From NCBI GenBank assembly GCA_009993605.1, contig JAACTB010000008.1, positions 1 to 64,000 on the forward strand: 64,000 nucleotides of DNA. Direction: 5' to 3'. This document shows positions 10,118 to 18,897 of this stretch, in pieces. Positions within the stretch are counted from its first letter, which is position 1; the number at the start of each line of letters is the position of its first letter. Position numbers and translations under genes: made by a program. Under the pieces are notes generated by a model. The model saw only the letters and a list, made by a program, of their open reading frames with translations, made no database searches and was not told the origin of the DNA. Origin of the DNA: Erythrobacter sp. Lineage in GTDB: Bacteria; Pseudomonadota; Alphaproteobacteria; Sphingomonadales; Sphingomonadaceae.

Positions 10118-10362
10118 TGCAGTTCCGCGGAGGCGGGAAAATTGAGCAACCCCGAGTGGCTTGGCGGCGTTCCACTTTCGCAGAAGCTGTCGATACCGCT
10201 TGTTGTGTTTTTGCCGCTGTAATGGTGGGAATCGTCGTCTGGTATGCGATCGCCAGCGACGAAATCGATTATGCAAAGGCGTTCTTTTACGCGTCATGCA
10301 TTGGGCTAGGACATGGCTTGGCCGCACTTTCCTTCAAATCTCGAATGGTTTGGCTTTCATGA
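10117..10362 (+). CDS. small two-helix membrane protein inserted between trpB and trpA
   Basis: An 81-residue protein of unknown family. The basic N-terminus ([18 protein letters not shown]) is followed by two transmembrane helices at about 24-43 (CCVFAAVMVGIVVWYAIA) and 53-72 (FFYASCIGLGHGLAALSF), separated by an acidic loop. It begins inside the trpB stop (TGATG) and ends inside the trpA start (ATGA), so ribosomes would be coupled across all three genes. Its base composition is about 52% GC by hand count, clearly lower than the flanking trp genes, suggesting recent acquisition or different constraint. Not part of the usual trp operon; function unknown. Confidence 0.7.
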   Translation: MQFRGGGKIEQPRVAWRRSTFAEAVDTACCVFAAVMVGIVVWYAIASDEIDYAKAFFYASCIGLGHGLAALSFKSRMVWLS

Positions 10363-11138
10363 CCCGCCTCTCCTCAGCCTTCGCCAAGCCCCACCCCGCC
10401 CTCGTCTGCTTCCTTACGGCAGGCGACGGGGACACCGCCGCTAATCTCGACGCGCTCGTTGCGGGCGGCGCGGACGTGATCGAGCTCGGGATGCCCTTCA
10501 CCGACCCCATGGCCGATGGGCCCGCGATCCAGAAGGCGAATATCCGCTCGCTCGGCGCAGGGACGACGACGGCGGACGTGCTCGCGATCGCGACCGCGTT
10601 CCGCGCGCGCCATCCCGACGTGCCGCTGGTCCTGATGGGCTATGCCAATCCGATGGTCCGTCGCGGGCCGGAATGGTTCGCCAACGCCGCGCAGGACGCG
10701 GGCGTCGATGGAGTCATCTGCGTCGATATCCCGCCCGAAGAAGACGACGCGCTCGGCCCGGCACTGCGCGCCAAAGGCATCGCGCCCATCCGCCTCGCCA
10801 CGCCGACCACCGACGATAGGCGCCTGCCGCAGGTCGTCGCGGGGAGCGAGGGCTTCCTCTATTACGTCGCGGTGGCGGGCATTACGGGCATGCAGCAAGC
10901 GGCGATCGAATCGATCGAGGCGAATGTCGCGCGCATCAAGCAGGCGACCGACATCCCCGTCGCCGTGGGATTCGGTGTGAGGACGCCCGAACAAGCCGCT
11001 GAAATCGCACGCGTCGCCGATGGCGTGGTCGTTGGATCGGCGTTAGTCGATCTGGTGGCGGAACACGGTACGGATGCGCCCGAGCATCTGCGCGCGCTGA
11101 CCGCGTCGCTCGCCGAGGCGGTGCATTCGGCGCGCTAG
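10359..11138 (+). CDS. trpA: tryptophan synthase alpha chain
   Basis: A 259-residue TIM-barrel subunit that cleaves indole-3-glycerol phosphate and passes indole to TrpB. The catalytic pair is visible in IELGMPFTDPMADGP (E42, D53), and the phosphate loop in VGFGVRTPEQA and VVGSALV. The start (MTRLSSAF) overlaps the stop of the small membrane ORF by four bases (ATGA); there is no good Shine-Dalgarno, so translation probably depends on coupling from that ORF. A weak 7-bp stem (11137-11154) spans the stop codon but has no T-tract. Confidence 0.96.
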   Translation: MTRLSSAFAKPHPALVCFLTAGDGDTAANLDALVAGGADVIELGMPFTDPMADGPAIQKANIRSLGAGTTTADVLAIATAFRARHPDVPLVLMGYANPMVRRGPEWFANAAQDAGVDGVICVDIPPEEDDALGPALRAKGIAPIRLATPTTDDRRLPQVVAGSEGFLYYVAVAGITGMQQAAIESIEANVARIKQATDIPVAVGFGVRTPEQAAEIARVADGVVVGSALVDLVAEHGTDAPEHLRALTASLAEAVHSAR

Positions 11139-11189
11139 CCTCCGCTTGGGGGCTGTCATGCGCCTGAAATACGCTTATAGGCCCGGCCC

Positions 11190-12038
11190 ATGAACTGGTT
11201 CAATCGCGTCCGAAACTCGCTGACCTTCCTGCCCAAGAAGGAGACCGACAAGGATCTCTGGGTCAAATGCCCCGGATGCCAGCAGATGGTCTTCGCGCAG
11301 GAATACGAGGACAATCTCTATGTCTGCCCGCGCTGCGACCATCACGGCCGCATCGGCGCGGACGAGCGGCTGAAGCAGATTCTCGATCCGGGTTACGGCG
11401 TCCTGTCGCAACCCGACGTGCGCGAAGATCCGCTGAAATTCCGCGACACGAAGAAATACACCGACCGGTTGAAGCAGGCCCGCGCGAAGAACCCGCACAA
11501 GGATGCGTTCTCGGTCGGATCGGGCGAAATCGACGGAACGCCCGCCGTGGTTGGCGTGCAGGATTTCGGCTTCATGGGCGGATCGATGGGCATGGCGGTG
11601 GGCACCGCGTTCTGCAAAGGTGCCGAGCGCGCGATCGAGCGCAATTGCGCCTACGTCGTGGTGACGGCGGCGGGCGGCGCGCGCATGCAGGAGGGTATCC
11701 TGTCTCTGATGCAGATGCCGAAGGCGACCGTGATGACGCGCCGCCTGAAGGAAGCGGGCCTGCCCTACATCGTCGTGCTGAGCGATCCGACCACGGGCGG
11801 CGTCACCGCCAGCTACGCCATGCTGGGCGATATCCACATCGCCGAACCCGGCGCCCTGATCGGCTTTGCCGGCCAGCGCGTGATCCAGGACACGATCCGC
11901 GAGCAATTGCCCGACGGGTTCCAGCGCGCGGAATATCTCCACAAGCACGGCATGGTCGACATGGTCGTCCACCGCAGCGAGCTGAAGGATACGCTCGCGA
12001 CGGTGCTCGACTACCTCTCGCCGAAGAAAGCGGCCTGA
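11190..12038 (+). CDS. accD: acetyl-CoA carboxylase carboxyltransferase beta subunit
   Basis: A 282-residue carboxyltransferase subunit transferring carboxyl from biotin carboxyl carrier to acetyl-CoA to make malonyl-CoA. The N-terminal four-cysteine zinc ribbon is intact (C27-x2-C30 and C46-x2-C49), followed by the crotonase-like fold with [10 protein letters not shown] and [12 protein letters not shown]. Normal family length. It follows trpA by 51 bases and precedes folC by 25, the conserved accD-folC pairing of many proteobacteria. Confidence 0.97.
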   Translation: MNWFNRVRNSLTFLPKKETDKDLWVKCPGCQQMVFAQEYEDNLYVCPRCDHHGRIGADERLKQILDPGYGVLSQPDVREDPLKFRDTKKYTDRLKQARAKNPHKDAFSVGSGEIDGTPAVVGVQDFGFMGGSMGMAVGTAFCKGAERAIERNCAYVVVTAAGGARMQEGILSLMQMPKATVMTRRLKEAGLPYIVVLSDPTTGGVTASYAMLGDIHIAEPGALIGFAGQRVIQDTIREQLPDGFQRAEYLHKHGMVDMVVHRSELKDTLATVLDYLSPKKAA

Positions 12039-12063
12039 CGGATTCGCTCCTATCGGAGAGGCA

Positions 12064-13353
12064 ATGATGGATTTCGCCACCTCGTCCGATCCCGCCGTCC
12101 AGCGCCAGCTCGACCGGCTGGCCGCATTGAGCGTGCCGCAGGGACGGCTCGGCCTCGGCACGATCCGCGCGCTGCTCGACCGGCTGGGCAATCCGCATTT
12201 GCGCCTGCCGCCGGTTTTCCATGTCGCGGGCACGAACGGGAAAGGGAGCACCTGCGCCTTCCTGCGCGCCATGCTGGAAGCGGACGGCAAGAGAGTCCAC
12301 GCCACCACGAGCCCGCACCTCGTTCGTTATAACGAACGGATCCGCGTGGCGGGCAGGCTGGTCGAGGATGCACGGCTGGCGGAATTGCTGGCCGAAGTGC
12401 TGGATGCGGGCGAGGATCTTGGCCCCAGCTTTTTCGAAGTCACCATCGCCGCCGCATTCGTCGAATTCGCGCGCGTGCCCGCCGATGCCTGCGTAATCGA
12501 GGTGGGTCTGGGTGGGCGCTTCGATGCCACCAATGTGATCGAGGTTCCCGCGGCCTGCGGCATCGCGGCGCTGGGGATCGATCATGAACGCTTTCTCCTC
12601 GCGCCGGAAAACGGTGTGCCGAGCGAACCTATCGCCCGGATCGCGTTCGAGAAGGCGGGCATCGTCAAGCCGGGCCGCCCGGTCGTCTCCCTGTCCTATC
12701 CGGAAGGCGCGTTCCTGGAAGTCGAGCGCGCGGCGCTGGCGGCGGGTGCTCCGCTGGCGGTGAAGGGCCGCGATTGGGACGCGAGCGCCGAGCTGGCGGG
12801 CCTTCATTACCGCGATCGGCATGGCGAACTGGCCCTGCCCGCTCCCACCCTGCCCGGCCCGCACCAGATCGAGAACGCTGCGCTCGCGATCGCCATGCTG
12901 CGGCATCAGGATATGGTCTCCGTCTCGCGCGAGGCGATGGCCGAGGGTATCCGCGCCGCGCGCTGGCCCGCGCGCCTTCAGCGCCTCGTGCCGGGTCCGC
13001 TGACTTGCAATCGCGAAATCTGGCTAGATGGTGGCCACAATCCCAGCGCGGGCGCGATGCTGGGGGCGCATTTCGCGGGCCAGCGACTGCACCTGATCGT
13101 CGGAATGCTGGAAGCCAAGGACCCGAAGGCGCTGACCGGTCCTCTCGCCGACACTCTCGCCAGCCTGACCGTGGTCCCGGTGCCGGGGCACGATTACCAC
13201 GGGCCCGAAGCATTCGGCCCGGAAGCGAAATCCGCGCCCGATGTCCCCACCGCCCTCGCCGCGCTGCCGGACGATGGCCTGCCGGTGCTGATTGCGGGCT
13301 CGCTTTATCTGGCGGGCACGGTCCTTCAGCTCGCGGGCGAGCTTCCGGACTAG
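12064..13353 (+). CDS. folC: bifunctional folylpolyglutamate/dihydrofolate synthase
   Basis: A 429-residue Mur-ligase-family enzyme adding glutamate to dihydropteroate and to reduced folates. The ATP P-loop GTNGKGS is at 56-62, followed by the family block TSPHLVRYNERI (about 79-90) and EVGLGGRFDATNV, then a C-terminal ligase domain with DGGHNP. A GGAGAGG Shine-Dalgarno precedes the ATG pair at 12064/12067. Last gene of the trp-accD-folC run; ampG converges on it after 23 bases. Confidence 0.95.
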   Translation: MMDFATSSDPAVQRQLDRLAALSVPQGRLGLGTIRALLDRLGNPHLRLPPVFHVAGTNGKGSTCAFLRAMLEADGKRVHATTSPHLVRYNERIRVAGRLVEDARLAELLAEVLDAGEDLGPSFFEVTIAAAFVEFARVPADACVIEVGLGGRFDATNVIEVPAACGIAALGIDHERFLLAPENGVPSEPIARIAFEKAGIVKPGRPVVSLSYPEGAFLEVERAALAAGAPLAVKGRDWDASAELAGLHYRDRHGELALPAPTLPGPHQIENAALAIAMLRHQDMVSVSREAMAEGIRAARWPARLQRLVPGPLTCNREIWLDGGHNPSAGAMLGAHFAGQRLHLIVGMLEAKDPKALTGPLADTLASLTVVPVPGHDYHGPEAFGPEAKSAPDVPTALAALPDDGLPVLIAGSLYLAGTVLQLAGELPD

Positions 13354-13376
13354 ATCGACCGGGATCAGGCCGTCGT

Positions 13377-15176
13377 TCAAGCAGTCTGCGGCGTCTCCGC
13401 CGACTCGGTTGCCAATTCGCTGGTGTCCGGCGCCACCACGCCCGCATCCTTGCCCAAACGGACCACGCGCACCCATTCCGCGATGCACAGCACCACGGCG
13501 ATCACGCCGATCAGCGCGGTCAGGATGAAGACGTAGGTATAGCCGCGCACTTCGATCATCTCGCCCAGCGCGCCGCGCCCCAGCGTGCCGATCAGCAGCG
13601 TCAGCGAAGCGAGCAGCGCGAACTGCACGGCGGCGTATTTCTTGGCCACGATGCTCGACAGCCAGGCGATATAGGCCGCGCCCGCGATCCCGATGGCGAA
13701 ATTCTCCCAAAAGATCGTGAAGGAAAGCCGCGCCAGCCCTTCGGACGGCGGAGCGGAGGTGAAGAACAGGAAGGACAGGCCGTTCGCCACCGAATTGACC
13801 AGCCAGGTAAAGCCGATCGCGTCGCTCGCCGCCTGCATCAGCGCCCCGCCTTCGGCCAGATCGGCATAAAGCAGGTTGGTCGCCGCCGCGACCACCGCAC
13901 CCAGCGTCAGCATGAACATCCGGCCCAGCAGAGTAATCAGCCATCCACCCAGCGCCAGCCCGATCAGAATGGCGAAGATGCCGAGGATCTTGGAAGCGAA
14001 GGCCACATCCTCGCCCGTATAGCCCAGCTCGCCCAGATAGAACGGATAGGCGAACACGCCCCAGACCGAATCGGTGATCCGGTAGGTCAGCACCAGCGCC
14101 AGCACCAGCACGAGCGACCAGCCCATGCGGCTGACGAATTCGACCAGAGGCAGGACCAGCGCGCGATAGAGATGATCGGTGAAGGTGACGGTCGGCGGCT
14201 CGATCGCGGCGCCCGCTTCGTGCGCGGCGATCACGTTCTTTCCGTCGCGCTTCTGCTTGACCACCCAGGCGGCGATGAAGGCGGGCAGCACGATGGTCGC
14301 CAGCACGATCAGCGGACCGTAAGTGGTCGTGAACAGCGTGACGTCGGGCCGCAATTCGGGGGTCGAGGTCATGCTGCGGACCATGAACACGACCACGGTC
14401 ACGATTGCCCAGCCCCACAGGATACCCACCGCCAGCAAAGCGCGGTTGCGGATTTTCGGCGTGACTTCGCCGGTCTCGTAGAGTTCCGCCACCTCGGCGT
14501 CGCTGGCGGCGGCGGTCGCCACCTTATCGTCGGAAACGCGGGCATCGGGCGCGAACAGCCCGGCAATCCCGATCGCCAGCATGACGAAGCCGAACATGAC
14601 ATAGACCCACGGCCAGCCGTTCTTCTCAGCCAGAATGAGGCCGATCGCACCGCCGACGAGGCTGGCGAGGCGGAAGCCCATCTGCGTGATGGTGGACAGG
14701 ATATCGAGCGTCGCGACCTCGTCCGCCACGTCGATACGCCAGGCGTTGATGCCGATATCCTGCGTCGCGCTGGCGAAGGCGCCGATCGCGGCAAGCAGGC
14801 TGAACCAGCCGAGCGAGGTCGCGGGGTTGAGCGTGCTCATGACAACCAGCGCGATCCCGACGATCAACTGCATCGGCGCGATCCATTGCTTGCGCTTGCC
14901 GAGTTTGCGCACGCCCGGAATATCGACTCTGTCGAGCAGCGGCGACCACAGGAACTGGAAGGCATAGGCCAGGCCGACGAGGCTGAAGACGCCCATCGTC
15001 TCGAGATCGACATCCGCTTCCGACAGCCAGGCGTAGAGCGTGCCGAGAAACAGCGCGGGCGGAAGGCCCTGCGCGAAGCCGAACAGCAGCATGAAAACGG
15101 TCTTGCGGTTGCTCAGCGCCAGTCCGAGCACCTTCCAGGCGCTACGTTTCGTCTGTCCTGCGACCGCTTGCGCCAT
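13377..15176 (-). CDS. ampG: AmpG-family MFS muropeptide permease
   Basis: A 599-residue polytopic inner-membrane protein of the major facilitator superfamily. The sequence after the basic N-terminus (FGFAQGLPPALFLGTLYAWLSE) and the SPLLDR and QDIGINAWR motifs match AmpG, which imports anhydromuropeptides for cell-wall recycling. At about 600 residues it is longer than the E. coli protein (just under 500), with a long loop around residues 240-300, as in other sphingomonads. The start at 15176 (MAQAVAGQTKR) fits the family; the Shine-Dalgarno (AGGA) is about 10 bases away. Divergent from the Rieske oxygenase gene across a 73-base gap holding a palindrome. Confidence 0.87.
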   Translation of the reverse strand: MAQAVAGQTKRSAWKVLGLALSNRKTVFMLLFGFAQGLPPALFLGTLYAWLSEADVDLETMGVFSLVGLAYAFQFLWSPLLDRVDIPGVRKLGKRKQWIAPMQLIVGIALVVMSTLNPATSLGWFSLLAAIGAFASATQDIGINAWRIDVADEVATLDILSTITQMGFRLASLVGGAIGLILAEKNGWPWVYVMFGFVMLAIGIAGLFAPDARVSDDKVATAAASDAEVAELYETGEVTPKIRNRALLAVGILWGWAIVTVVVFMVRSMTSTPELRPDVTLFTTTYGPLIVLATIVLPAFIAAWVVKQKRDGKNVIAAHEAGAAIEPPTVTFTDHLYRALVLPLVEFVSRMGWSLVLVLALVLTYRITDSVWGVFAYPFYLGELGYTGEDVAFASKILGIFAILIGLALGGWLITLLGRMFMLTLGAVVAAATNLLYADLAEGGALMQAASDAIGFTWLVNSVANGLSFLFFTSAPPSEGLARLSFTIFWENFAIGIAGAAYIAWLSSIVAKKYAAVQFALLASLTLLIGTLGRGALGEMIEVRGYTYVFILTALIGVIAVVLCIAEWVRVVRLGKDAGVVAPDTSELATESAETPQTA

Positions 15177-15212
15177 TCCCCGTACGTCCTTCCAACTTCG
15201 TAAAATTTTTGC

Positions 15213-15227
15213 GACACTAGCAGTGTC
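15213..15227. promoter_or_regulatory. perfect 6-bp-arm palindrome in the ampG/oxygenase divergent gap
   Basis: GACACT-AGC-AGTGTC, a perfect inverted repeat with a three-base centre. It lies 36 bases upstream of the ampG ATG and 22 bases before the oxygenase ATG, near an A/T-rich stretch (GTAAAATTTTTG). The position suits an operator for a dimeric repressor serving one or both genes. This is inference from symmetry and place only. Confidence 0.4.
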
Positions 15228-15249
15228 CGGAGCGAAAGGAACCTGAACG

Positions 15250-16425
15250 ATGGCGCTTACCGACACTATCGCGGCCGAACAGCCCATGGAAAACCGCCCC
15301 ACCGCAGGCCAGCTGGCGCTCGCCCGGACGATCGCGGATGGCGGAGCGCCGGGTGCCAGCGGCATTCAGTCGGTTCCGGCATCGGTCTATACCGACCCCG
15401 CCCATTTCGCGCGCGAGCGCGCCGCGCTGTACGATCGGATGCCGCAAATCCTGTGTCCGAGCGCTCTGCTGCCCGATCCCGGCATGGCGGTGCCTCACGA
15501 CGCCACCGGACGCCCGTTGCTGATTACGCGAGACAGCGAGGGGCGCGCCCACGTGTTCCTCAATGTCTGCCGCCATCGCGGCACGCGGCTGGTCGAAGGC
15601 GAGGAAGTCCAATGCGCGAAGAAGCTGGTCTGCCCCTATCACGCCTGGACCTATTCGGTGGACGGGCGCCTGCTCGCTCTGCCCCGTCCCGACAGTTTTC
15701 CCGGGCTAGACAAAGCCGCGCACGGCCTCGTCGAACTGCCCAGCCTCGAAAGCGGCGGCCTGATCTGGTTCGCACCGGATGAGGATGCGGATTTCACCCA
15801 TGCCGAGGCGATCGGAGCGGACATGGACGCTTTCGGTGCCGCCGGGCATTTCCTGTTTCGGCGCAAGACGCACACGGTCAAGGCGAACTGGAAGCTCGTG
15901 ATGGATGCCTTCCTCGAAAGCTATCACGTCACCCGCCTCCACGCGAAGACGATCGGGCCGTTCTTCAAGGACGGTGTGACCTCGGGCGATATGCTGGGCC
16001 CCCACGCACGCTCGGCGGTGGGGCGCTTGGAGGAAATGGACGCGATCGACCTTACCGACATGGCGGCGCTGCGCCGGGTCGTCACCTTCGCCTATCAGCT
16101 CGTGCCCGGCGCGCTGATCATTCCGAGCCCGGATTACATCAACGTCATGGTGATGATGCCCCAGGCGCACGACCTCACTCTGGTCGAGGATTTCATGCTG
16201 ATCCCCGAGGAACCCGCGCCCGGCGAGGCGGGCGACAAGGCCCGCGCCCATTGGGAGCGCAGCTGGAACCTCCTCGACGGCGGCGTCTTCGCCAGCGAGG
16301 ATTTCCGCGCGGCCGAACTGGGCCAGCAAGGGTTGGAAAGCGGAGGAGTTGACGAGGTCATGCTCGGCACGCTCGAAGGCGGCATCCGGCGCTATCACGA
16401 GACGATCGCGGCACTTCTCGACTAA
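15250..16425 (+). CDS. Rieske-type ring-hydroxylating oxygenase, alpha subunit-like
   Basis: A 391-residue protein with a Rieske [2Fe-2S] domain (C107-x-H109 and C128-x2-H131) and a C-terminal catalytic domain with the mononuclear iron site ([19 protein letters not shown], with H226 and H231). Such enzymes hydroxylate or demethylate aromatic or quaternary-amine substrates using O2 and electrons from a separate reductase. No reductase, ferredoxin or beta subunit is adjacent, so the electron donor and substrate cannot be told. An AAGGA Shine-Dalgarno lies before the ATG. Divergent from ampG. Confidence 0.9.
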   Translation: MALTDTIAAEQPMENRPTAGQLALARTIADGGAPGASGIQSVPASVYTDPAHFARERAALYDRMPQILCPSALLPDPGMAVPHDATGRPLLITRDSEGRAHVFLNVCRHRGTRLVEGEEVQCAKKLVCPYHAWTYSVDGRLLALPRPDSFPGLDKAAHGLVELPSLESGGLIWFAPDEDADFTHAEAIGADMDAFGAAGHFLFRRKTHTVKANWKLVMDAFLESYHVTRLHAKTIGPFFKDGVTSGDMLGPHARSAVGRLEEMDAIDLTDMAALRRVVTFAYQLVPGALIIPSPDYINVMVMMPQAHDLTLVEDFMLIPEEPAPGEAGDKARAHWERSWNLLDGGVFASEDFRAAELGQQGLESGGVDEVMLGTLEGGIRRYHETIAALLD

Positions 16426-16476
16426 TCAGCATATCGGCTCCGATTCGGACCTGAATGGGAGGTGGCAGTGGCTGGT

Positions 16477-16505
16477 TTGCGCGGCTTCCGGTGATCCTGT
16501 AACAT
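16477..16505 (+). promoter_or_regulatory. possible promoter of the zinc-ribbon gene
   Basis: TTGCGC, a 17-base spacer and TAACAT, about 75 bases before the ATG of the 55-residue zinc-ribbon gene. The match to the sigma-70 consensus is moderate only; it is the best pair seen in the 155-base gap. Confidence 0.3.
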
Positions 16506-16580
16506 CCATATCGGCTGCGGATCGCATCCAATCGGCCCGTTTTCCCAATAGTCTGAGGGCTCCAACAGGAGACTTAAGAC

Positions 16581-16748
16581 ATGGCAGAATATCGCAAGCG
16601 CAAGGGCCTCCAATACGACACCTGGCACTGGTGCCGGAATTGCGCCAACGATCCCAAGAGCGACTACGTGACGCGCTCGACTCGCCCGGATGGCGATCTG
16701 TGCAATCAGTGCAAGAGCAAGGAAGCGAACGGCGACTGCACCAGCTGA
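16581..16748 (+). CDS. 55-residue zinc-ribbon protein, unknown function
   Basis: A short gene with a strong AGGAG Shine-Dalgarno (around 16566-16571). The protein starts MAEYRKRKGLQYDTWHW and carries two CxxC knuckles, C18-R-N-C21 and C42-N-Q-C45, plus a last cysteine at 53, so a small zinc ribbon is likely. It is hydrophilic and has no signal peptide or membrane helix. I do not recognise a named family. It sits alone between the oxygenase gene and the pseudouridine synthase. Cysteine spacing, the ribosome site and composition support a real gene despite its size. Confidence 0.72.
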   Translation: MAEYRKRKGLQYDTWHWCRNCANDPKSDYVTRSTRPDGDLCNQCKSKEANGDCTS

Positions 16749-16825
16749 TAGCGATGATCGAGCGGGGCTCGGGTTCGCATTCGGACCGCTCGACACGGTC
16801 TCCGCAGGCCCCTAAAGGCGGCGCC

Positions 16826-17581
16826 ATGCCTGCCCTGCCAGAAACCGGAGACCGGATCGCCAAATTGCTCGCCCGCGCGGGTGTTGCCAGCCGGCGCGAG
16901 GTCGAGCGGATGATCGCGGACGGCCGCGTGGCGGTGGATGGCAAGGTGCTGGATACGCCGGCGATCAAGCTGGAAAGCCTCAAGGGCGTGACCGTCGATG
17001 GCAATCCCGTCGCCGCGCCCGAAGCGCCGCGCCTGTTCGCGTTTCACAAGCCGTCTGGCCTCATCACCGCCGAGCGCGATCCGGCGGGGCGGCCGACGAT
17101 CTACACCGCGCTGCGCAACGCGTTGCCAAAGAACACGCCCCGGCTGATGCCAGTGGGGCGGCTGGACTTCACCACCGAAGGCCTGCTGCTGCTGACCAAT
17201 GACGGCGAGCTGAAGCGCGCGATGGAATTGCCCGCATCGGGCGTGCCGCGCACCTATCGCGCGCGCGCTTTCGGAGATGTCTCGCAGGCGCAGCTCGACG
17301 ATCTGATGGAAGGCGTGGAGATCGATGGGGTGCGCTACGGCAGCATCGAAGCTGATCTCGAACGCGGCAGCGGGCGCAATCGCTGGATCGAGATGACGCT
17401 GACCGAAGGCAAGAACCGCGAGGTGCGCCGCGTGCTCGAACATCTCGGGCTGAAGGTGAACCGCCTGTTGCGCACCGCCTACGGCCCGTTCGAACTCGCC
17501 GACTTGCCACGCGGCCAAGCGGTCGAAATCCGCCAGTCGGATGTCGAACGCTTCCGCAAGTCGCTGAAGCGGGGCCGCTGA
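16826..17581 (+). CDS. rluB: RluB/RsuA-family rRNA pseudouridine synthase
   Basis: A 251-residue protein with an N-terminal S4 RNA-binding domain (about 9-60, RIAKLLARAGVASRREVERMI) and a pseudouridine synthase domain whose catalytic aspartate is D114 in VGRLDFTTEGLLLLTNDG. It isomerises a uridine in ribosomal RNA; RluB (23S U2605) is the likeliest member, RsuA or RluE less so. The start (MPALPETGDR) is the first ATG giving the S4 domain. The stop overlaps the rsmD start (TGATG), so two rRNA-modifying enzymes are translationally coupled. Confidence 0.9.
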   Translation: MPALPETGDRIAKLLARAGVASRREVERMIADGRVAVDGKVLDTPAIKLESLKGVTVDGNPVAAPEAPRLFAFHKPSGLITAERDPAGRPTIYTALRNALPKNTPRLMPVGRLDFTTEGLLLLTNDGELKRAMELPASGVPRTYRARAFGDVSQAQLDDLMEGVEIDGVRYGSIEADLERGSGRNRWIEMTLTEGKNREVRRVLEHLGLKVNRLLRTAYGPFELADLPRGQAVEIRQSDVERFRKSLKRGR

Positions 17582-18132
17582 TGCGGATTATCGCGGGCGA
17601 ATGGCGTGGGCGGAAATTGGCCGCCCCCAAGGGCGAGGCGACGAGGCCGACCGCCGACCGGACCCGCGAAACGCTGTTCAGTATGCTCGCCAGCCGCTTG
17701 GGATCGTTCGAGGATCTGGCGGTCGCCGATCTGTTCGCCGGTTCGGGCGCACTCGGTCTCGAAGCCCTCTCGCGCGGGGCGGGCCATTGCCTGTTCGTGG
17801 AGAATGACGGTGCGGCGCTCGATACGATCCGCGCCAACATTGCGTCCCTGAAAGCGCGCGAGCGGACGACGGTTCAGGCGGGATCGGTGATGAGCCTCGG
17901 CCCTGCGAAAGCGCCGCACGATCTGATCCTGCTCGATCCGCCCTATGGGACCGGAGCGGGCCAGGTCGCGCTCGACCGGATGTTGAGACTGGGGTGGATC
18001 GGCGAGGCGACCTGGATCGCGCTGGAGACGGCGAAGGACGAGGACGTCGCGGTCAAGCTGCTCGCCGTCGATGCCGAGCGCCGGGTCGGCAAGGCGAAGC
18101 TGACCTTGCTCCGCCTTGCCTCTCCTGTCTGA
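17581..18132 (+). CDS. rsmD: 16S rRNA (guanine966-N2)-methyltransferase
   Basis: A 183-residue class I SAM methyltransferase modifying G966 of 16S rRNA. MRIIAGEWRGRKL at the N-terminus, the SAM-binding loop DLFAGSGALGLEALSRGA (50-67) and the catalytic D119-P-P-Y122 are all present. Normal length. It overlaps the pseudouridine synthase stop by one base and converges on the secreted-protein gene at 18137 with a four-base gap. Confidence 0.95.
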   Translation: MRIIAGEWRGRKLAAPKGEATRPTADRTRETLFSMLASRLGSFEDLAVADLFAGSGALGLEALSRGAGHCLFVENDGAALDTIRANIASLKARERTTVQAGSVMSLGPAKAPHDLILLDPPYGTGAGQVALDRMLRLGWIGEATWIALETAKDEDVAVKLLAVDAERRVGKAKLTLLRLASPV

Positions 18133-18136
18133 CCGA

Positions 18137-18595
18137 TTACTCGGTCGGTCCGTCGGCAGTTTGCGCAGCGGCGGCACCTTGCACCTGCCGATCGATCATC
18201 TCCCAGGCTGCTGCCTGTTGGGCTTCGGGCAATTGCGACAGGGCGATCTTGTCATTGTCCTTCAACAACCAGAACAGTTCCTGACGGTCGGCGGTGAGGC
18301 CGCTGTAATAGGATTGCGTTCCCGTGGGCCACGCATCGTATTGCGCCTGCTGGTCGGGCGTCAGACCGGTTTGCGCCATGGCATCGATCCCGGCCACGAC
18401 GTCGGGATCGGGTGCGGCGTCAGGCGCGGCCTGTGCGACAGGTGCTGCCATCGGATCGGATGCTGCGTCCATCTCCGGTTCCGCCGTAACCGGCGCTTCT
18501 ACCGGTGGCTGGCCCGCCATTCCATCATCTTGAGCGAAGGCCGGACCGGCAAAGACCGCACCGGCCACCATGCTTGCGACGAGAGTGTTACGCAT
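18137..18595 (-). CDS. secreted YDAWP-motif protein, paralogue A
   Basis: A 152-residue protein with a signal peptide (MRNTLVASMVAGAVFAGPAFA, probable cleavage after residue 21), an Ala/Pro/Asp-rich linker (22-75) and a C-terminal domain at about 78-137 with YDAWP, YYSGLTADRQ, FWLLKD and AQQAAAWEMI. The same domain occurs in the next gene of this strand (18898-19419). I do not recognise a named family; periplasmic or extracellular location follows from the signal. A clear gene start follows AGGAGATATC. Converges on rsmD. Confidence 0.75.
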   Translation of the reverse strand: MRNTLVASMVAGAVFAGPAFAQDDGMAGQPPVEAPVTAEPEMDAASDPMAAPVAQAAPDAAPDPDVVAGIDAMAQTGLTPDQQAQYDAWPTGTQSYYSGLTADRQELFWLLKDNDKIALSQLPEAQQAAAWEMIDRQVQGAAAAQTADGPTE

Positions 18596-18897
18596 TGGAT
18601 ATCTCCTTCAATAACCAAGACGTGACGAACCTTCGTGCCGTTGCGAAATCCCCCGCTCGGCACGCTGTCGAGATGGCCGGTTCAGTTTTTATCCGCAAGA
18701 GAAGGGCAGAGCCGACCGCCTCGCTCGATCGTCATCCGGTCGACAAATGTGGCAAAAACACGGCGAATGGAAAAAGCGCTTCTTAATCAAATTCTTAGTG
18801 AATTCAGCACATGAAAAAGGGCGGAGCCGCCATGGCAGCTCCGCCCCCTTCCAAGCTCCGCGATCGCGCAAGGCGCGGCTCGCGGGTGGCAGTCGGT
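18596..18897. other. 302-base gap between the two secreted paralogues
   Basis: No convincing gene is seen. It holds the presumed promoter of paralogue A (18595 leftward), a locally A/T-rich stretch at about 18765-18815, and the intrinsic terminator of paralogue B at 18814-18846. Confidence 0.6.
18814..18846 (-). terminator. intrinsic terminator of secreted paralogue B
   Basis: On the minus strand, a perfect 9-bp stem (GGGCGGAGC with GCTCCGCCC, plus-strand arms 18819-18827 and 18838-18846), a 10-base loop, then TTTTT. It lies about 50 bases after the stop at 18898. Confidence 0.85.

Noticed and set aside
11137..11154. 7-bp stem over the trpA stop codon as terminator
   Set aside because: Contains a wobble pair, has no T-tract, and accD follows closely in a conserved order.
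12774..15203. 809-codon plus-strand open frame across folC and ampG
   Set aside because: Runs through folC in another frame and antisense to ampG; His/Gln/Arg-rich, no domain, no ribosome site.
16430..16516. Direct repeat CATATCGGCT 77 bases apart
   Set aside because: Two imperfect-context copies only; too short to call a regulatory repeat.
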